Below, piece after piece: positions 1 through 9,872 of a stretch of 64,000 bases of DNA. The position numbers were made by a program, and so were the translations under genes. How positions within the stretch are numbered: the first letter of the stretch is position 1; each line of letters starts with the position of its first letter. The stretch is from Campylobacterales bacterium (GTDB taxonomy: Bacteria > Campylobacterota > Campylobacteria > Campylobacterales > QNZT01), in assembly GCA_027023405.1 (NCBI GenBank), contig JALVVN010000009.1:124506-188505 (forward strand). Direction: 5' to 3'. The notes below the pieces were generated by a model, which was given only the letters and a program-made list of their open reading frames with translations, did not search any database and was not told the DNA's origin.

Positions 1-639
1 GCCGTTCTCCATCGCGACATCGATCTGAGGAATGACATTGAGTGCGATTTGGTGAGCAAATGCCTCATGGGGTGATTCGTCCAATTTAAAAGCAAAAAAG
101 TCCTGCATCTGCTTGACAAGCTCCTCCATGCCCGCCTTACCGGCACCACTCGTTGCTTGATAGGTACAGACATCGACCCGCTTGATCCCATAAAGATCAT
201 CCAATGGTTTAAGTGCAAGTACCATCTGGATCGTTGAGCAGTTTGGATTGGCGATGATACCACTCTCACGCCACAATTCAATATCTTGAGGATTCACCTC
301 CGGCACCACCAACGGCACATTCGGATCCATGCGGAAGTGGCTTGTATTGTCGATCACCACCGCACCTGCTTCGACAGCACACGGCGCATATTTTGCCGAA
401 ACCGATCCCCCCGCACTGAAGAAAGCGATATCGATCTCCTCTTTTTCAAAAATATCGCAAGTGAGCTCTACAACATCGATCTCTTGACCTCTATATTCGA
501 TTGTTTTCCCTAGTGATCGTGCACTTGCAAGCGGAACCAATTTTGCAATTGGAAAATCATACGCTTCAAAAAGTCGATAAAACTCCTCACCAACCGCACC
601 GGTTGCACCTACAACAGCGACATTAAATTTCCTCATCAT
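1..639 (-). CDS. asd: Aspartate-semialdehyde dehydrogenase (partial, C-terminus off the left edge)
   Basis: Reading from an ATG-ATG pair at 639/636, the minus strand encodes a protein beginning MMRKFNVAVVGATGAVGEEF, which carries the N-terminal Rossmann NADP-binding motif of the family. Further on is NPNCSTIQ, holding the catalytic cysteine that forms the acyl-enzyme. The enzyme reduces aspartyl phosphate to aspartate semialdehyde, the branch point to lysine/diaminopimelate, threonine and methionine. A ribosome-binding stretch AAAGG lies just upstream. About 213 residues are visible, so roughly the last third is missing. It lies 30 nt downstream of flgR on the same strand, the order also known in Campylobacter, so co-transcription is likely. 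Confidence 0.95.
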   Translation of the reverse strand, partial: MMRKFNVAVVGATGAVGEEFYRLFEAYDFPIAKLVPLASARSLGKTIEYRGQEIDVVELTCDIFEKEEIDIAFFSAGGSVSAKYAPCAVEAGAVVIDNTSHFRMDPNVPLVVPEVNPQDIELWRESGIIANPNCSTIQMVLALKPLDDLYGIKRVDVCTYQATSGAGKAGMEELVKQMQDFFAFKLDESPHEAFAHQIALNVIPQIDVAMENG

Positions 640-669
640 TCTGCCTTTATTGTTTTGGGCAAATTATAG

Positions 670-2031
670 CTAACTAAGCTCAATATTATATGTGTTGATC
701 TTTTTCTCCAAACGATCTTTACTCATTCCAAGCGCTTTTGCACTCTCGTTCAGATCATAGGCATACTCTTTGAGTATCTCCTCGATAAGCTCTCTCTCTA
801 AGTCACGAATCCCCTTTTTGCTCTTGCGCGTCTCCAAAAAGAGATCACTTGCTCTGATCTCATCCCCCTCACACAAGATAGCCGCCCGCTCAACCACAGA
901 GAGCAATTCACGAATATTACCCGGCCAGTCATATGCCAACAGCGCCTCTTTTGCCTCCTCGCTCAACGCTTTTGGGGGAATATTATTTTTACGGCAAATC
1001 CCAAAGAGCGACTCCGTAGCGATATCCACGATCTCCTCTTTTCGCTCTCGAAGCGGTGGGATTTTGACAGGTATGGTATTAAGCCGATAGTAGAGATCTT
1101 CACGAAATTCACGATGATCAATCTGATCTAAAATATCTGCATTGGTCGCAGAGACAATTCGTACATCGATCTTCATAGGCTTCACACCCCCAACACGCAC
1201 AATCTCTCTCTCTTGCAATACGCGCAACAGTTTCGCTTGTAACGCCATCGGCATCTCACCGATCTCATCGAGAAAAAGCGTCCCTCCGTTAGCGCGTTCA
1301 AAATGCCCTTTCTTCATAGCGGTCGCATCGGTAAAAGCTCCCTTTTCATAACCAAAAAGCTCGCTCTCTAGGAGATTTTCCGGAATAGCTGCCATATTGA
1401 GTGCGATAAATGGACCGGCATAGCGATTGGAGTTTTCATGGATGTAGCGTGCAAAGAGCTCTTTTCCGACACCACTCTCCCCCAACAGCATCACTGAAGC
1501 ATCACTTTTTGCAGCTTTTTTTAATATACTAAGTATCGATTCCAACACGGCGGAAGTTCCAAAAAATTTTTTCCGTCTGTCACTCCCCTGCTTTCTTCTC
1601 TCTACTTTTACTTTGCGTGTATCTTCCATTCCGACACGCCTATCCGTACCATGAGATCGATGTTCATTTTGTTTGTGCATCTCTCGAACTTTGGCACTTC
1701 GTCGAATCACCTCCACTAAATCATCGATCTCAAAAGGTTTAGTAAGAAAATCTTTCACACCCAGTCGAAGGGATTCTACCGCTTTATTGAGTGTGGCATT
1801 GCCGGTCATCACGATAATATCACAGTTCGTATCAAGCTTTTTGATAAACTCGATACCATCCATTTTTGGCATATTGATATCTGTGACAATCAGATCAAAA
1901 CTGCTATCAATTTTTTTTAGTGCATCTAATGCATTTTTAAAAGTAAACAGCTCAAACTCTTTAAAATCTTTGAGTGCTAACTCCAAAGATTTACGCATAT
2001 TGATATCATCTTCGACAATCGCTATTTTCAT
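670..2031 (-). CDS. flgR: Sigma-54-dependent response regulator FlgR
   Basis: The 453-residue protein has an N-terminal receiver domain with acidic residues D8/D9, phospho-acceptor D51 and K98 in LTKPF. A sigma-54 AAA+ domain follows, with Walker A GESGVGKE at 184-191, the sigma-54-contacting GAFTDA loop and Walker B GGTLFLDEIGEM. A short C-terminal Fis-like helix-turn-helix completes it. In Campylobacterota FlgR is phosphorylated by FlgS and activates RpoN-dependent hook and basal-body genes. The placement next to asd and near gyrA matches the Campylobacter locus. Unlike the H. pylori protein, which lacks a DNA-binding tail, this one keeps a recognisable HTH. The linker at residues 119-158 is long, basic and contains two G(S/T)DRR motifs, which is unusual. 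Confidence 0.9.
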   Translation of the reverse strand: MKIAIVEDDINMRKSLELALKDFKEFELFTFKNALDALKKIDSSFDLIVTDINMPKMDGIEFIKKLDTNCDIIVMTGNATLNKAVESLRLGVKDFLTKPFEIDDLVEVIRRSAKVREMHKQNEHRSHGTDRRVGMEDTRKVKVERRKQGSDRRKKFFGTSAVLESILSILKKAAKSDASVMLLGESGVGKELFARYIHENSNRYAGPFIALNMAAIPENLLESELFGYEKGAFTDATAMKKGHFERANGGTLFLDEIGEMPMALQAKLLRVLQEREIVRVGGVKPMKIDVRIVSATNADILDQIDHREFREDLYYRLNTIPVKIPPLRERKEEIVDIATESLFGICRKNNIPPKALSEEAKEALLAYDWPGNIRELLSVVERAAILCEGDEIRASDLFLETRKSKKGIRDLERELIEEILKEYAYDLNESAKALGMSKDRLEKKINTYNIELS

Positions 2032-2215
2032 GACTTTCCTTGATTTTTATAGAGACAATAAAGAGATTATAACAAAATAATTTTAATTTCTTAATAGTAC
2101 ACTATGAAATAGATCTATTTACTTTGATTAATATTTCATTAATTTTACGCTTACAGTTCGCTAATTCTTATCCTTTATACTTTCGTTGTGACAATAATTT
2201 TTATAAGGAGATATT

Positions 2216-2371
2216 ATGAGTTTTATAGGTTTATTGACAGCTATTATGCTATTTACAATAACAGCATTTATGAGAGTACTTGTGAAATCTGCAATACACT
2301 TATTTCGAAAGTGTACACAACATACTAACAGCAGTTCCTTCCAATCCTCTCATTATATCCAAGCTGTATAG
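2216..2371 (+). CDS. Small single-span membrane protein, 51 aa, unrecognised
   Basis: An ATG at 2216 is preceded by a strong AAGGAG ribosome-binding site at the proper distance. It opens a 51-codon frame ending in TAG at 2369-2371. The product starts MSFIGLLTAIMLFTITAFMR, a single hydrophobic segment followed by a basic, then Ser/Gln/His-rich tail with one cysteine. It sits alone on the plus strand between divergent flgR and convergent mltB, and a 12-bp hairpin terminator begins two bases after its stop. The good RBS and the terminator favour a real gene. I do not recognise a family; a small membrane regulator or a leader peptide are both possible. Confidence 0.5.
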   Translation: MSFIGLLTAIMLFTITAFMRVLVKSAIHLFRKCTQHTNSSSFQSSHYIQAV

Positions 2372-2372
2372 C

Positions 2373-2404
2373 TAGAAGTGCCTCATTTTTTCGAGGCATT
2401 TCTA
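2373..2404. terminator. Bidirectional hairpin terminator between convergent genes
   Basis: Inverted repeat with 12-bp arms at 2373-2384 and 2393-2404 (one G-T pair) and an 8-base T-rich loop. It follows the small plus-strand ORF directly and contains the stop codon of the minus-strand transglycosylase gene, so it can end both transcripts. Confidence 0.6.
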
Positions 2405-3393
2405 AGTTCCTTGACAATCTCTCTTGAGAGTTGAAAAACACTCATCGCATAATATGCACTATGATTGTACCGCGTAATCACACGAAAATTTCTCGCGACA
2501 ATCCATAACTCATCAAATTTTGCACGGTCAAGTTTAATAAGGCGAACTTTACCATGGTAGTTCCACTCCCCTCTAGGACGAATCCCCTTTAACTTTTGTA
2601 AAGTGTAGAGCTTTGTATAACCTGTTTTATATTTATGAAAACGCTCACCTTTGTAATAGGCGCGTATCGCTATCGGTTCACCTTTACGCCACCCGTTTTT
2701 TTTGAGATAGTTGGCGATACTACCAATCGCATCGACGGGGTTTTGCATCCGTATCATACCGTCATGGTTAAAATCTACACCATAATATTCATAATTGCTT
2801 GGCATAAATTGACCTAACCCGATTGCACCAAAATGGGAACTTTTAATCTGCCTAATATCGATCTTGTTGCGTATACAAAAGAGGATCAGCGCCTCCAACT
2901 CTTTTTGATAAAAGCGATTGCGTCGATTTTTCTTAAACGCCAAAGTCGCCAAAGTATCAAACACCGGATATTTCCCGACATTTTTCCCATAGACTGACTC
3001 AATACCGATCAATGCGGCTATAATCTCTTTTGGGACGCCATAAACTCTCTCTTCATTTTGAAAGGCTGTACGATATTTTCGTATAAATGTAGCGCCTTGC
3101 TTGGCACGCAGTGGCGTCACTTTCAGCGCCTTGTAACGATCCCATGCACCATGGTAAGGGTAGCGTTTTTGAAGTATTTTAGAAGGTTTTTTACCCTTTG
3201 AACGAACTCCCTTTAATATCTTGAGGGGTACCTCTTGTAGCGTAACATTTGCAAATAGTGATTCAAAATAAGAAGGCTTGATATTGTGAACTTTTATCAT
3301 CTCGTGAATAAAGTGACGCACCTTTGGATTGGATCGCAGATCCGTTGCTTGGAGCGTCCATGCTAAAAGTAAAACTGTGATAATAGATTTCAA
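2383..3393 (-). CDS. mltB: Lytic murein transglycosylase B family protein
   Basis: The 336-residue protein begins with a short signal peptide (MKSIITVLLLAWTLQAT), so it is periplasmic or exported. The family's catalytic glutamate is E132 in GIESVYGKN. The later segment GLGQFMPSNYEYYGVDFNHD matches the SLT_2/MltB fold. Such enzymes cleave the MurNAc-GlcNAc bond with formation of 1,6-anhydro-MurNAc, remodelling peptidoglycan. No lipobox cysteine follows the signal sequence, so a soluble rather than a lipoprotein form is expected. It is the last gene of the gyrA-wzy-wzc-mltB minus-strand run, and its stop codon lies inside a terminator hairpin. The family is clear; which MltB subtype it represents is less certain. 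Confidence 0.85.
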   Translation of the reverse strand: MKSIITVLLLAWTLQATDLRSNPKVRHFIHEMIKVHNIKPSYFESLFANVTLQEVPLKILKGVRSKGKKPSKILQKRYPYHGAWDRYKALKVTPLRAKQGATFIRKYRTAFQNEERVYGVPKEIIAALIGIESVYGKNVGKYPVFDTLATLAFKKNRRNRFYQKELEALILFCIRNKIDIRQIKSSHFGAIGLGQFMPSNYEYYGVDFNHDGMIRMQNPVDAIGSIANYLKKNGWRKGEPIAIRAYYKGERFHKYKTGYTKLYTLQKLKGIRPRGEWNYHGKVRLIKLDRAKFDELWIVARNFRVITRYNHSAYYAMSVFQLSREIVKELRNASKK

Positions 3394-3451
3394 ATAGACT
3401 CCTTATCGTAAATAGCAAAATAGTCTATCTGAAAATATTTTAAGGGTACAT

Positions 3452-5797
3452 CTAACTGTTTTTTCTACGATCCACAATATCATGATAGATATATTTTTTG
3501 TCAAATTGATCGAGTTTATTATCTGCTTTTTTCACTGCATTGAGTATGAGACCACACTGCTTCAAATGCAAGCTCTCTACCAAGTGATTGATACTATCAA
3601 GATATTTTTCATCTGTAAAATCTGATTTGAGTACAAAGAGTTTGAGATCGGCATACTTAAAGAGTACTGTTGCATCTGACACATAGTTTACCGGCGGTGT
3701 ATCAAGAATAATATAATCATACTCATTCTTTAACTCCTCTAACAACTCTGCCATTTTTTGAGAAGAGAGAAGTTCAGCAGGATTGGGCGGTATTTTACCC
3801 GATGTCACAATATGAAGATTCGCATATTTGGAGTGTTGCCAAACAACTTCTTTGAGTAACGCTTTACCAGCCAAGAGATCACTCATACCTAGATCATTAG
3901 GAAGTGAAAATTTATGATGCAATTGCGGTCTTCGTAAATCTAGGGAGAGAATGATCGTCTTTTTGTCGCTCATTCCAATTACTGCCGCTAAGTTTGCGGA
4001 AACTACCGTTTTACCTTCGTGCGGTACACTTGATGTCACAAGCACTACACGACTTTTTGATGTTTCCGGCACTACATAGTCTAAGTTTGCGCGGATCGCT
4101 CTAAATGCCTCACTTGCAGGTGAATCAGGCACTTCCAGCACATAGGCTCTGTTGTACATCTTTTCATCTTCAACATAGGGAATCACACCATAGAGAGGCA
4201 ATGATGTTTTGGCGCGTACATCATCAATACTCTTAACACGCTTTCTAAAGCGAATCAAAGAGGCGATGAATGATGCCAAAAGTCCCAAAAATGCTGACAC
4301 AACCAAGATCAGCTTTTTATTGGGCTTTGATGGTTTGAGTGGAATACTCGGCTTTCCTAATATCTCAATATCCGCAACCTTTGAAGCCTTAAGCAGTGTC
4401 AACTCTGACTTACGCTGCAGTAGATAGGAGTAGAGATCACCATTGACTTGTGAAATTCTCTCAAGATCGACAAGTTGTTGTTCGCTTCCCGGCAAATCTT
4501 GGAGCTTTTGATTCTCTTTTTTGTAAATCTTCTCTAAAGCATCTAACCGTTTTTTCAAATTAAGCTCAATACTTTGTGCCACACTCTTGATGGATCGTTG
4601 TATCGTTTGAATGCGACGCGTTGCGACAATCACATCAGGATGCTTCATGGTAAAGTTTGCCAACAGTGTATCACGCTGTGCTATCGCCTCTTGTAGATTT
4701 GTCACTAAAGTGCCTAAGAGTTGATATTCATTACTAAACCCTCCAACACTTGAATAATTCCCGGCATCCAGCTCTTTTTTCAAAATAGCAAAAGAGTGAT
4801 AGGCAACTTTTGCCTCTTCAAGCTCTCGACTTGTCTCCACAAGGTTATCCATAATCTCTTGAGATTTGGTATCTACATTGATAATTTCATGCTTCTGTTT
4901 AAATATCTTAAGCTTTGTTGCAGAGAATTCAAGCTTCTTTTTCACACGATCAATTTGAGTATCGATAAATTTTAAAATCGCTGAAGTTGTTTTAGACTTG
5001 TTCTCAATATTCAATTCAATATAATCTTTTGCAAGATACTCCACAAACTCTTTTGCTCTTAATGGATTCGTATCCTCATAAAAGATATCAATAACCGATG
5101 ATTCAGCTGAGGCAGGTCTAACATTAAGTTGTCGTTTTGTTTGTTCTAGCAAGATCGGTTCATAAAGAAGATTAAAACCATACTCTTCGCCAATTTTTGC
5201 TTGAATATTTTCAATCCAAAACGAAAAATCATCTGTTTTTATCTTCTCTCCATAGCGATAAAGATGTTGAGAAATGACCTTATTGTACCGACTCTTTTTC
5301 AGCAAACCCTCTTTTACTTTGATTTTAAAGTGATTTTCATCCACAGGTGTCACGATAAAAGTTTTCGTAAAAACTCTCCTGCTATAGACTTTAATGTCAT
5401 GCAACAGGATCGGGGTATTGGTATAATAATCAGTTCGCGTCAATCGTCCTATCTGAAAGTAGTGTACATTGTCGGTCACTTTCCTCAAAACTTTGGAAAG
5501 CAACACATCAGAATGAAGCACATCCAGCTCTGTTTCTAAACTTGATATATTAGAGGTGTGAAGATCTTGAATGATATCATCAGGATTATTTCTCACTCCC
5601 TGCTCTTGATTAATATCCAATTTAAGTTGTGTGTGGGCTTCATAAACTGGAGTTTTAATATAGGCAATAAATAAACCTATCATAATAAATAATAGAGTAA
5701 TAAATACTGTTCTTAGTATATTTCTTCTATTAAACATACGAAACAGTAAGGCAAACGAGAGATATTCGTTTGGTGTTTTTGTATTATTCATTTTCAT
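3452..5797 (-). CDS. wzc: Wzc-like polysaccharide co-polymerase / tyrosine autokinase
   Basis: The 781-residue protein has the architecture of bacterial tyrosine kinases of capsule and exopolysaccharide export. There is an N-terminal Wzz-type chain-length domain bounded by a transmembrane segment near residues 30-48 and a second near 500. The periplasmic part between them is long and coiled-coil rich. The C-terminal cytoplasmic ATPase has Walker A SSVPHEGKT and Walker A' SLDLRRPQ. Such proteins autophosphorylate a C-terminal tyrosine cluster and control assembly of a Wzy polymer. Here the tail has few tyrosines (KKYIYHD), so the cluster is reduced. The gene lies after a Wzy-like membrane protein gene and is more AT-rich than gyrA. 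It occupies the place where Campylobacter carries flgP-flgQ. Confidence 0.85.
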   Translation of the reverse strand: MKMNNTKTPNEYLSFALLFRMFNRRNILRTVFITLLFIMIGLFIAYIKTPVYEAHTQLKLDINQEQGVRNNPDDIIQDLHTSNISSLETELDVLHSDVLLSKVLRKVTDNVHYFQIGRLTRTDYYTNTPILLHDIKVYSRRVFTKTFIVTPVDENHFKIKVKEGLLKKSRYNKVISQHLYRYGEKIKTDDFSFWIENIQAKIGEEYGFNLLYEPILLEQTKRQLNVRPASAESSVIDIFYEDTNPLRAKEFVEYLAKDYIELNIENKSKTTSAILKFIDTQIDRVKKKLEFSATKLKIFKQKHEIINVDTKSQEIMDNLVETSRELEEAKVAYHSFAILKKELDAGNYSSVGGFSNEYQLLGTLVTNLQEAIAQRDTLLANFTMKHPDVIVATRRIQTIQRSIKSVAQSIELNLKKRLDALEKIYKKENQKLQDLPGSEQQLVDLERISQVNGDLYSYLLQRKSELTLLKASKVADIEILGKPSIPLKPSKPNKKLILVVSAFLGLLASFIASLIRFRKRVKSIDDVRAKTSLPLYGVIPYVEDEKMYNRAYVLEVPDSPASEAFRAIRANLDYVVPETSKSRVVLVTSSVPHEGKTVVSANLAAVIGMSDKKTIILSLDLRRPQLHHKFSLPNDLGMSDLLAGKALLKEVVWQHSKYANLHIVTSGKIPPNPAELLSSQKMAELLEELKNEYDYIILDTPPVNYVSDATVLFKYADLKLFVLKSDFTDEKYLDSINHLVESLHLKQCGLILNAVKKADNKLDQFDKKYIYHDIVDRRKNS

Positions 5798-5899
5798 ATC
5801 ATCCTACACTTAAAGTAATAAATAGTTTACCACACAAAATTCTATGTCGCTGAAATATCACAAAAAAAGTAGTCATTTTTTTTATAGTGTGAAACATCG

Positions 5900-7264
5900 T
5901 TACACCTCCTCTTTGACAGATAAAGATTTTAAATTTTTAACTCGGATTTTTGAAAACATCAAGAGTATAAATGTCACAAAAAGAGGACTAAAGAGAGCTA
6001 AAAGATTATTTTTTGGCGATCCTCTAAAGACAAAATAGCCATACGCCATTGAATAGAGATAGATAAAAACAATTGAACCTTTGTACTTCTTATAGAGATT
6101 TTGAAAAATTGATGCTAAAACACCTCCATAGACACCATACACAAACATCCAAACAAAAATCCCCATAACCCCCATAGAGAAAGTAAAAGTTGCCAAAATA
6201 CCGGGTAAAACTATAGGTTTATCAACGGCATAAAGAATTTTAGTGATCAGCGATTGCACCATATAGGGTTCTTCTACTCCAAAGAGAGAATTGGGTAGAA
6301 TCCCTATCACTGCGCCATATAGATCAGTCAAATAACGATAATCTATCCCGTTCCCCGCCAATCCTAAAGCAGCCCCCAATGAGATAATCGGATGCAAAAA
6401 GTTTGAAACGACTGTTGCATCTCGATGTAAATTTTCACGCTCTATCCGATGTTCAAAAGTGGAGACAAATTTATCATAGCCATCATTGGCAAGATCAGGA
6501 ATGGCATGAAAAAGCGGATCTCCATATTTGATAAATAAAACACCTAAAATACCACCTATAATGAGAAAATTCAAATAGTAGTTTCGTTTGTACATTGCCG
6601 TAATCACATATAGTCCCAATCCGGTAAACAATATGAAACCACGACTGTTGATCAATGCAGCTCTCACAAAAAATATTCCAATAGAGATCAACAAAAAGAT
6701 GATAAAATAGTGTCTATATTTATCATTCTCCTTTAAAAATACTCGATAATAGGCATAAAAAAGAAAAATTTGATTGAGCGGAAAGAGTTTTACAAGATAG
6801 GGTTTATTTGCTACCAATGTTCCTGTTCTAAAGTTTTCAGCATTGTTGATAGTTTGTGCCAATCCTCCATTGCTGTGCAAATAGACAACCATAATGAGGA
6901 GCAAAAAAAGATACCCGATAATAATCAACCAGAGTAGATATACTTCGTTCAAACGAAATTCAATCTCAAATCTTGAAGCAAAATTGCGCGGTTTACTCCA
7001 AAAATATCCTGCTAAAAACAAGAGATATCCCATTAAAATAGCATATGGCATGAGTGGGTGTTTGCCAATATAGAATTTTCCATAAGCAAGATCATAGGGA
7101 ACAATATGAGAACCCATGATATTGAGAGCAACCGGCGCAAAAGAGTAAACTAAAAAAAAGAAAAAGTTGAAGAAAGTGAGGTGATCAATAGCGAAATATC
7201 GCTTTCGAAATATTTCGACATAGAGAATAATCGCTCCAATGAGCATATAGATAAAATTGTCCAC
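5900..7264 (-). CDS. Polytopic membrane protein, Wzy-like polysaccharide polymerase candidate
   Basis: A 454-residue, highly hydrophobic protein with roughly ten to twelve predicted membrane spans and one larger hydrophilic loop around residues 240-310 (FEHRIERENLHRDATVV). This layout, with a late extracytoplasmic loop, fits O-antigen and oligosaccharide-repeat-unit polymerases, and the immediately downstream gene encodes the Wzc-like partner. No catalytic signature can be pointed to, because the family diverges strongly. Polymerase is therefore an inference from topology and context; an O-antigen ligase or exporter would look similar. The gene is AT-rich compared with gyrA, consistent with a transferred cassette. 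Confidence 0.55.
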   Translation of the reverse strand: MDNFIYMLIGAIILYVEIFRKRYFAIDHLTFFNFFFFLVYSFAPVALNIMGSHIVPYDLAYGKFYIGKHPLMPYAILMGYLLFLAGYFWSKPRNFASRFEIEFRLNEVYLLWLIIIGYLFLLLIMVVYLHSNGGLAQTINNAENFRTGTLVANKPYLVKLFPLNQIFLFYAYYRVFLKENDKYRHYFIIFLLISIGIFFVRAALINSRGFILFTGLGLYVITAMYKRNYYLNFLIIGGILGVLFIKYGDPLFHAIPDLANDGYDKFVSTFEHRIERENLHRDATVVSNFLHPIISLGAALGLAGNGIDYRYLTDLYGAVIGILPNSLFGVEEPYMVQSLITKILYAVDKPIVLPGILATFTFSMGVMGIFVWMFVYGVYGGVLASIFQNLYKKYKGSIVFIYLYSMAYGYFVFRGSPKNNLLALFSPLFVTFILLMFSKIRVKNLKSLSVKEEV

Positions 7265-7350
7265 TCTTCACCTCAACACAAGCTTCTGGAGAGCCGCATA
7301 AAATCGGCTATCCACTATATATGCTTGTATATCGGCAAAAAGTTTATTTT

Positions 7351-9825
7351 TTAAATCTCCTCTGCGTTCTCTCCCTCTTCAAGCTTCTCCTCTTTCGGAC
7401 ATCTTGCGATAGAAGAGACAATATCATCCCCCTCAACTCTCACAACAATCACACCACTCGTATTACGACCCGCTTTTCGGATCGATTGCATATCAACACG
7501 GATCATCTTACCGCTTGAAGTCAGCGCCATCAAGTCTTTCTGCTCATCCACAAGGACAACACCAACCAAATCTTTGGTTTTGGATGTTAGCTTCATCGCA
7601 ATAACGCCCTTTCCTCCGCGTTTTTGTTCACGGTATTCATCGGCAGTTGTTCGCTTACCGATACCTTTTTGGCTGACGGTTAGGATCTCCTCCTCCTCAT
7701 TGTTGATAACAATCGCGCCGACAACTTCGTCACCCTCCTCTTTAAATCGAATGGCGGTCACACCTCTTGCAGTACGACCGATCTCTCGTGCATCCTCAAC
7801 TAAAAACCGAATACACATACCTTTGCGAGTCACCACAAAAAGATTACGATCTGATTCATACACGATTTTCGCATCAACTAACTCATCATGCTCATCAAGT
7901 GTGATCGCTCGCACACCAACAGATCGGATATTTTTAAATTCGCTCAATTTTGTTCGCTTCACAATACCGTTTTTGGTAAAGAATGCCAACGATTTAGAGT
8001 CATCAAAATCGGTTGTAGGGATAATGGCTTTGATCTTCTCATCCATCTGCAATCGGATCAGATTGACGACGGCTTTTCCTTTTGCTACTCGACTTCCTTC
8101 AGGAATCTTATAAACTTTAAGCCAATAGAGCTGACCGAAATTGGTCACAAACATCAAGGTATCGTGCGTATTGGAGACAAAGAAACTTTCAATAAAGTCA
8201 TCTTCAAATGTCGTCAATGCTGTTTTACCCTTACCGCCTCGATGCTGTTTCTCATACTGCTTTAACGGCACCCGCTTAATATAACCGCGATGAGTAATCG
8301 TCACAACCATCGGCTCATTGGGGATCAGATCTTCAATATCGATCTCATCATAGTCATCTACAATCTCCGTCCGTCTCGGAATTGCAAACTTCGCCTTAAT
8401 CTCAATAAGCTCCTCTTTGATTAGTTCATTGAGCAGTGCTTCACTTTTGAGAATATTGCTCAATCGTTCGATCTCAGCCATCAAATCAGCAAGCTCTTGC
8501 TCAATCTTATCTCGCTCAAGTCCTGTCAAGCGCTGAAGTTTCATATCCAAGATTGCCGCAGCCTGTACTTCGCTCAGTCCAAACTTTTCAACCAGTGCCG
8601 CTTTAGCTTCCTGCGTATCTTTACTTGCGCGGATCACCTTGATCACTTCATCGATATTATCAAGTGCGATCTTGAGTCCCTCTAAGATATGCGCTCTCGC
8701 TTTTGCCTTCTCAAGTTCAAATATCGTACGGCGAATAATAACAGTTTTTCGATGTGACAAAAAGACTTCCAAAAGCTCTTTGAGTGTAAAGATTTTCGGT
8801 TCTTTATTGAGAATAGCAAGTAAAATAATACCGAATGTCATCTCCATCGTTGTCGATTTGTAGAGGTGATTGAGTACGATTTCACTCATTGCATCTCGTT
8901 TGAGTTCGATGACCACACGGATACCTTCTCGATCGGACTCATCTCGTACTTCAGAGATACCCTCCAACTGTTTATCGCGTACCATCGCAGCGATCGATTC
9001 AATGAGCTTCGCTTTATTGACTTGATAAGGAAGTTCATCGATGATAATCATCTCTTTGTTTTTCTTCGTCTCGATATGGGTTTTGGCTCTGATCTTCACC
9101 CGTCCACGACCGGTCGTATAGGCATCTCTGATCCCTTTTTTCCCAAAGATCACACCGTTTGTTGGGAAATCAGGACCCTTGACTATCTCCATTAATGCTT
9201 CAATATCCACTTGTGGATCTTCAATCATCAACAATAGCGCATCGATCAACTCTCCAAGTGAATGTGGCGGAATATTGGTCGCCATACCGACGGCAATACC
9301 GCTTGAACCGTTGAGTAAAAGATTGGGAATTCTTGAAGGTAATACATCAGGCTCACTCAAACTATCGTCATAGTTGGGTACAAAATCGACTGTATCCTTA
9401 TCCAAATCCCGTAATAACTCTTCTGCCAATGGAGTCATCCGCGCCTCGGTATATCTCATCGCCGCCGCATTATCGCCGTCGATAGAACCAAAGTTACCCT
9501 GTCCATCGACGATGGGATGTTGCATCGAAAAGGGTTGCGCCAAACGCACCAATGCATCATAGACAGCATTGTCTCCGTGTGGGTGATACTTACCAATCGT
9601 ATCACCGACGATTCTTGCTGATTTTTTATAGGGAGATCGGGGAGAGAGATTGAGTTCACTCATCGAGTAGAGAATACGACGATGCACAGGCTTAAGCCCA
9701 TCTCTTGCATCAGGAAGTGCACGACCGATGATAACACTCATCGAATAATCGAGGTAACTCCCCTGAATCGATTTTTCAATTTCGATATTGTCTATCTCTT
9801 CATCGTTTTCAAAAAGATTTGCCAT
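7351..9825 (-). CDS. gyrA: DNA gyrase subunit A
   Basis: The 824-residue protein is full length for GyrA. It opens with the breakage-reunion domain ([20 protein letters not shown]), and the catalytic tyrosine is Y125 in [11 protein letters not shown] six-bladed C-terminal DNA-wrapping domain ends in an acidic tail, and a GyrA-box-like QKRGGKG lies in the wrapping domain. With GyrB it introduces negative supercoils using ATP. In the quinolone-determining stretch [17 protein letters not shown] the position equal to E. coli Ser83 is Asn86, as in wild-type H. pylori; Asp90 is conserved. A comF-like gene lies 47 nt upstream on the same strand. Confidence 0.98.
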   Translation of the reverse strand: MANLFENDEEIDNIEIEKSIQGSYLDYSMSVIIGRALPDARDGLKPVHRRILYSMSELNLSPRSPYKKSARIVGDTIGKYHPHGDNAVYDALVRLAQPFSMQHPIVDGQGNFGSIDGDNAAAMRYTEARMTPLAEELLRDLDKDTVDFVPNYDDSLSEPDVLPSRIPNLLLNGSSGIAVGMATNIPPHSLGELIDALLLMIEDPQVDIEALMEIVKGPDFPTNGVIFGKKGIRDAYTTGRGRVKIRAKTHIETKKNKEMIIIDELPYQVNKAKLIESIAAMVRDKQLEGISEVRDESDREGIRVVIELKRDAMSEIVLNHLYKSTTMEMTFGIILLAILNKEPKIFTLKELLEVFLSHRKTVIIRRTIFELEKAKARAHILEGLKIALDNIDEVIKVIRASKDTQEAKAALVEKFGLSEVQAAAILDMKLQRLTGLERDKIEQELADLMAEIERLSNILKSEALLNELIKEELIEIKAKFAIPRRTEIVDDYDEIDIEDLIPNEPMVVTITHRGYIKRVPLKQYEKQHRGGKGKTALTTFEDDFIESFFVSNTHDTLMFVTNFGQLYWLKVYKIPEGSRVAKGKAVVNLIRLQMDEKIKAIIPTTDFDDSKSLAFFTKNGIVKRTKLSEFKNIRSVGVRAITLDEHDELVDAKIVYESDRNLFVVTRKGMCIRFLVEDAREIGRTARGVTAIRFKEEGDEVVGAIVINNEEEEILTVSQKGIGKRTTADEYREQKRGGKGVIAMKLTSKTKDLVGVVLVDEQKDLMALTSSGKMIRVDMQSIRKAGRNTSGVIVVRVEGDDIVSSIARCPKEEKLEEGENAEEI

Positions 9826-9872
9826 CGTTTTAAACCTTTATACCATAATAGATTATATTATCCAAACCTCAC

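Noticed and set aside
7265..7350. Hairpin AGCCG/CGGCT downstream of gyrA as a terminator
   Set aside because: The stem is short and lacks a T-run on the minus strand; read-through into the Wzy-like gene is possible.
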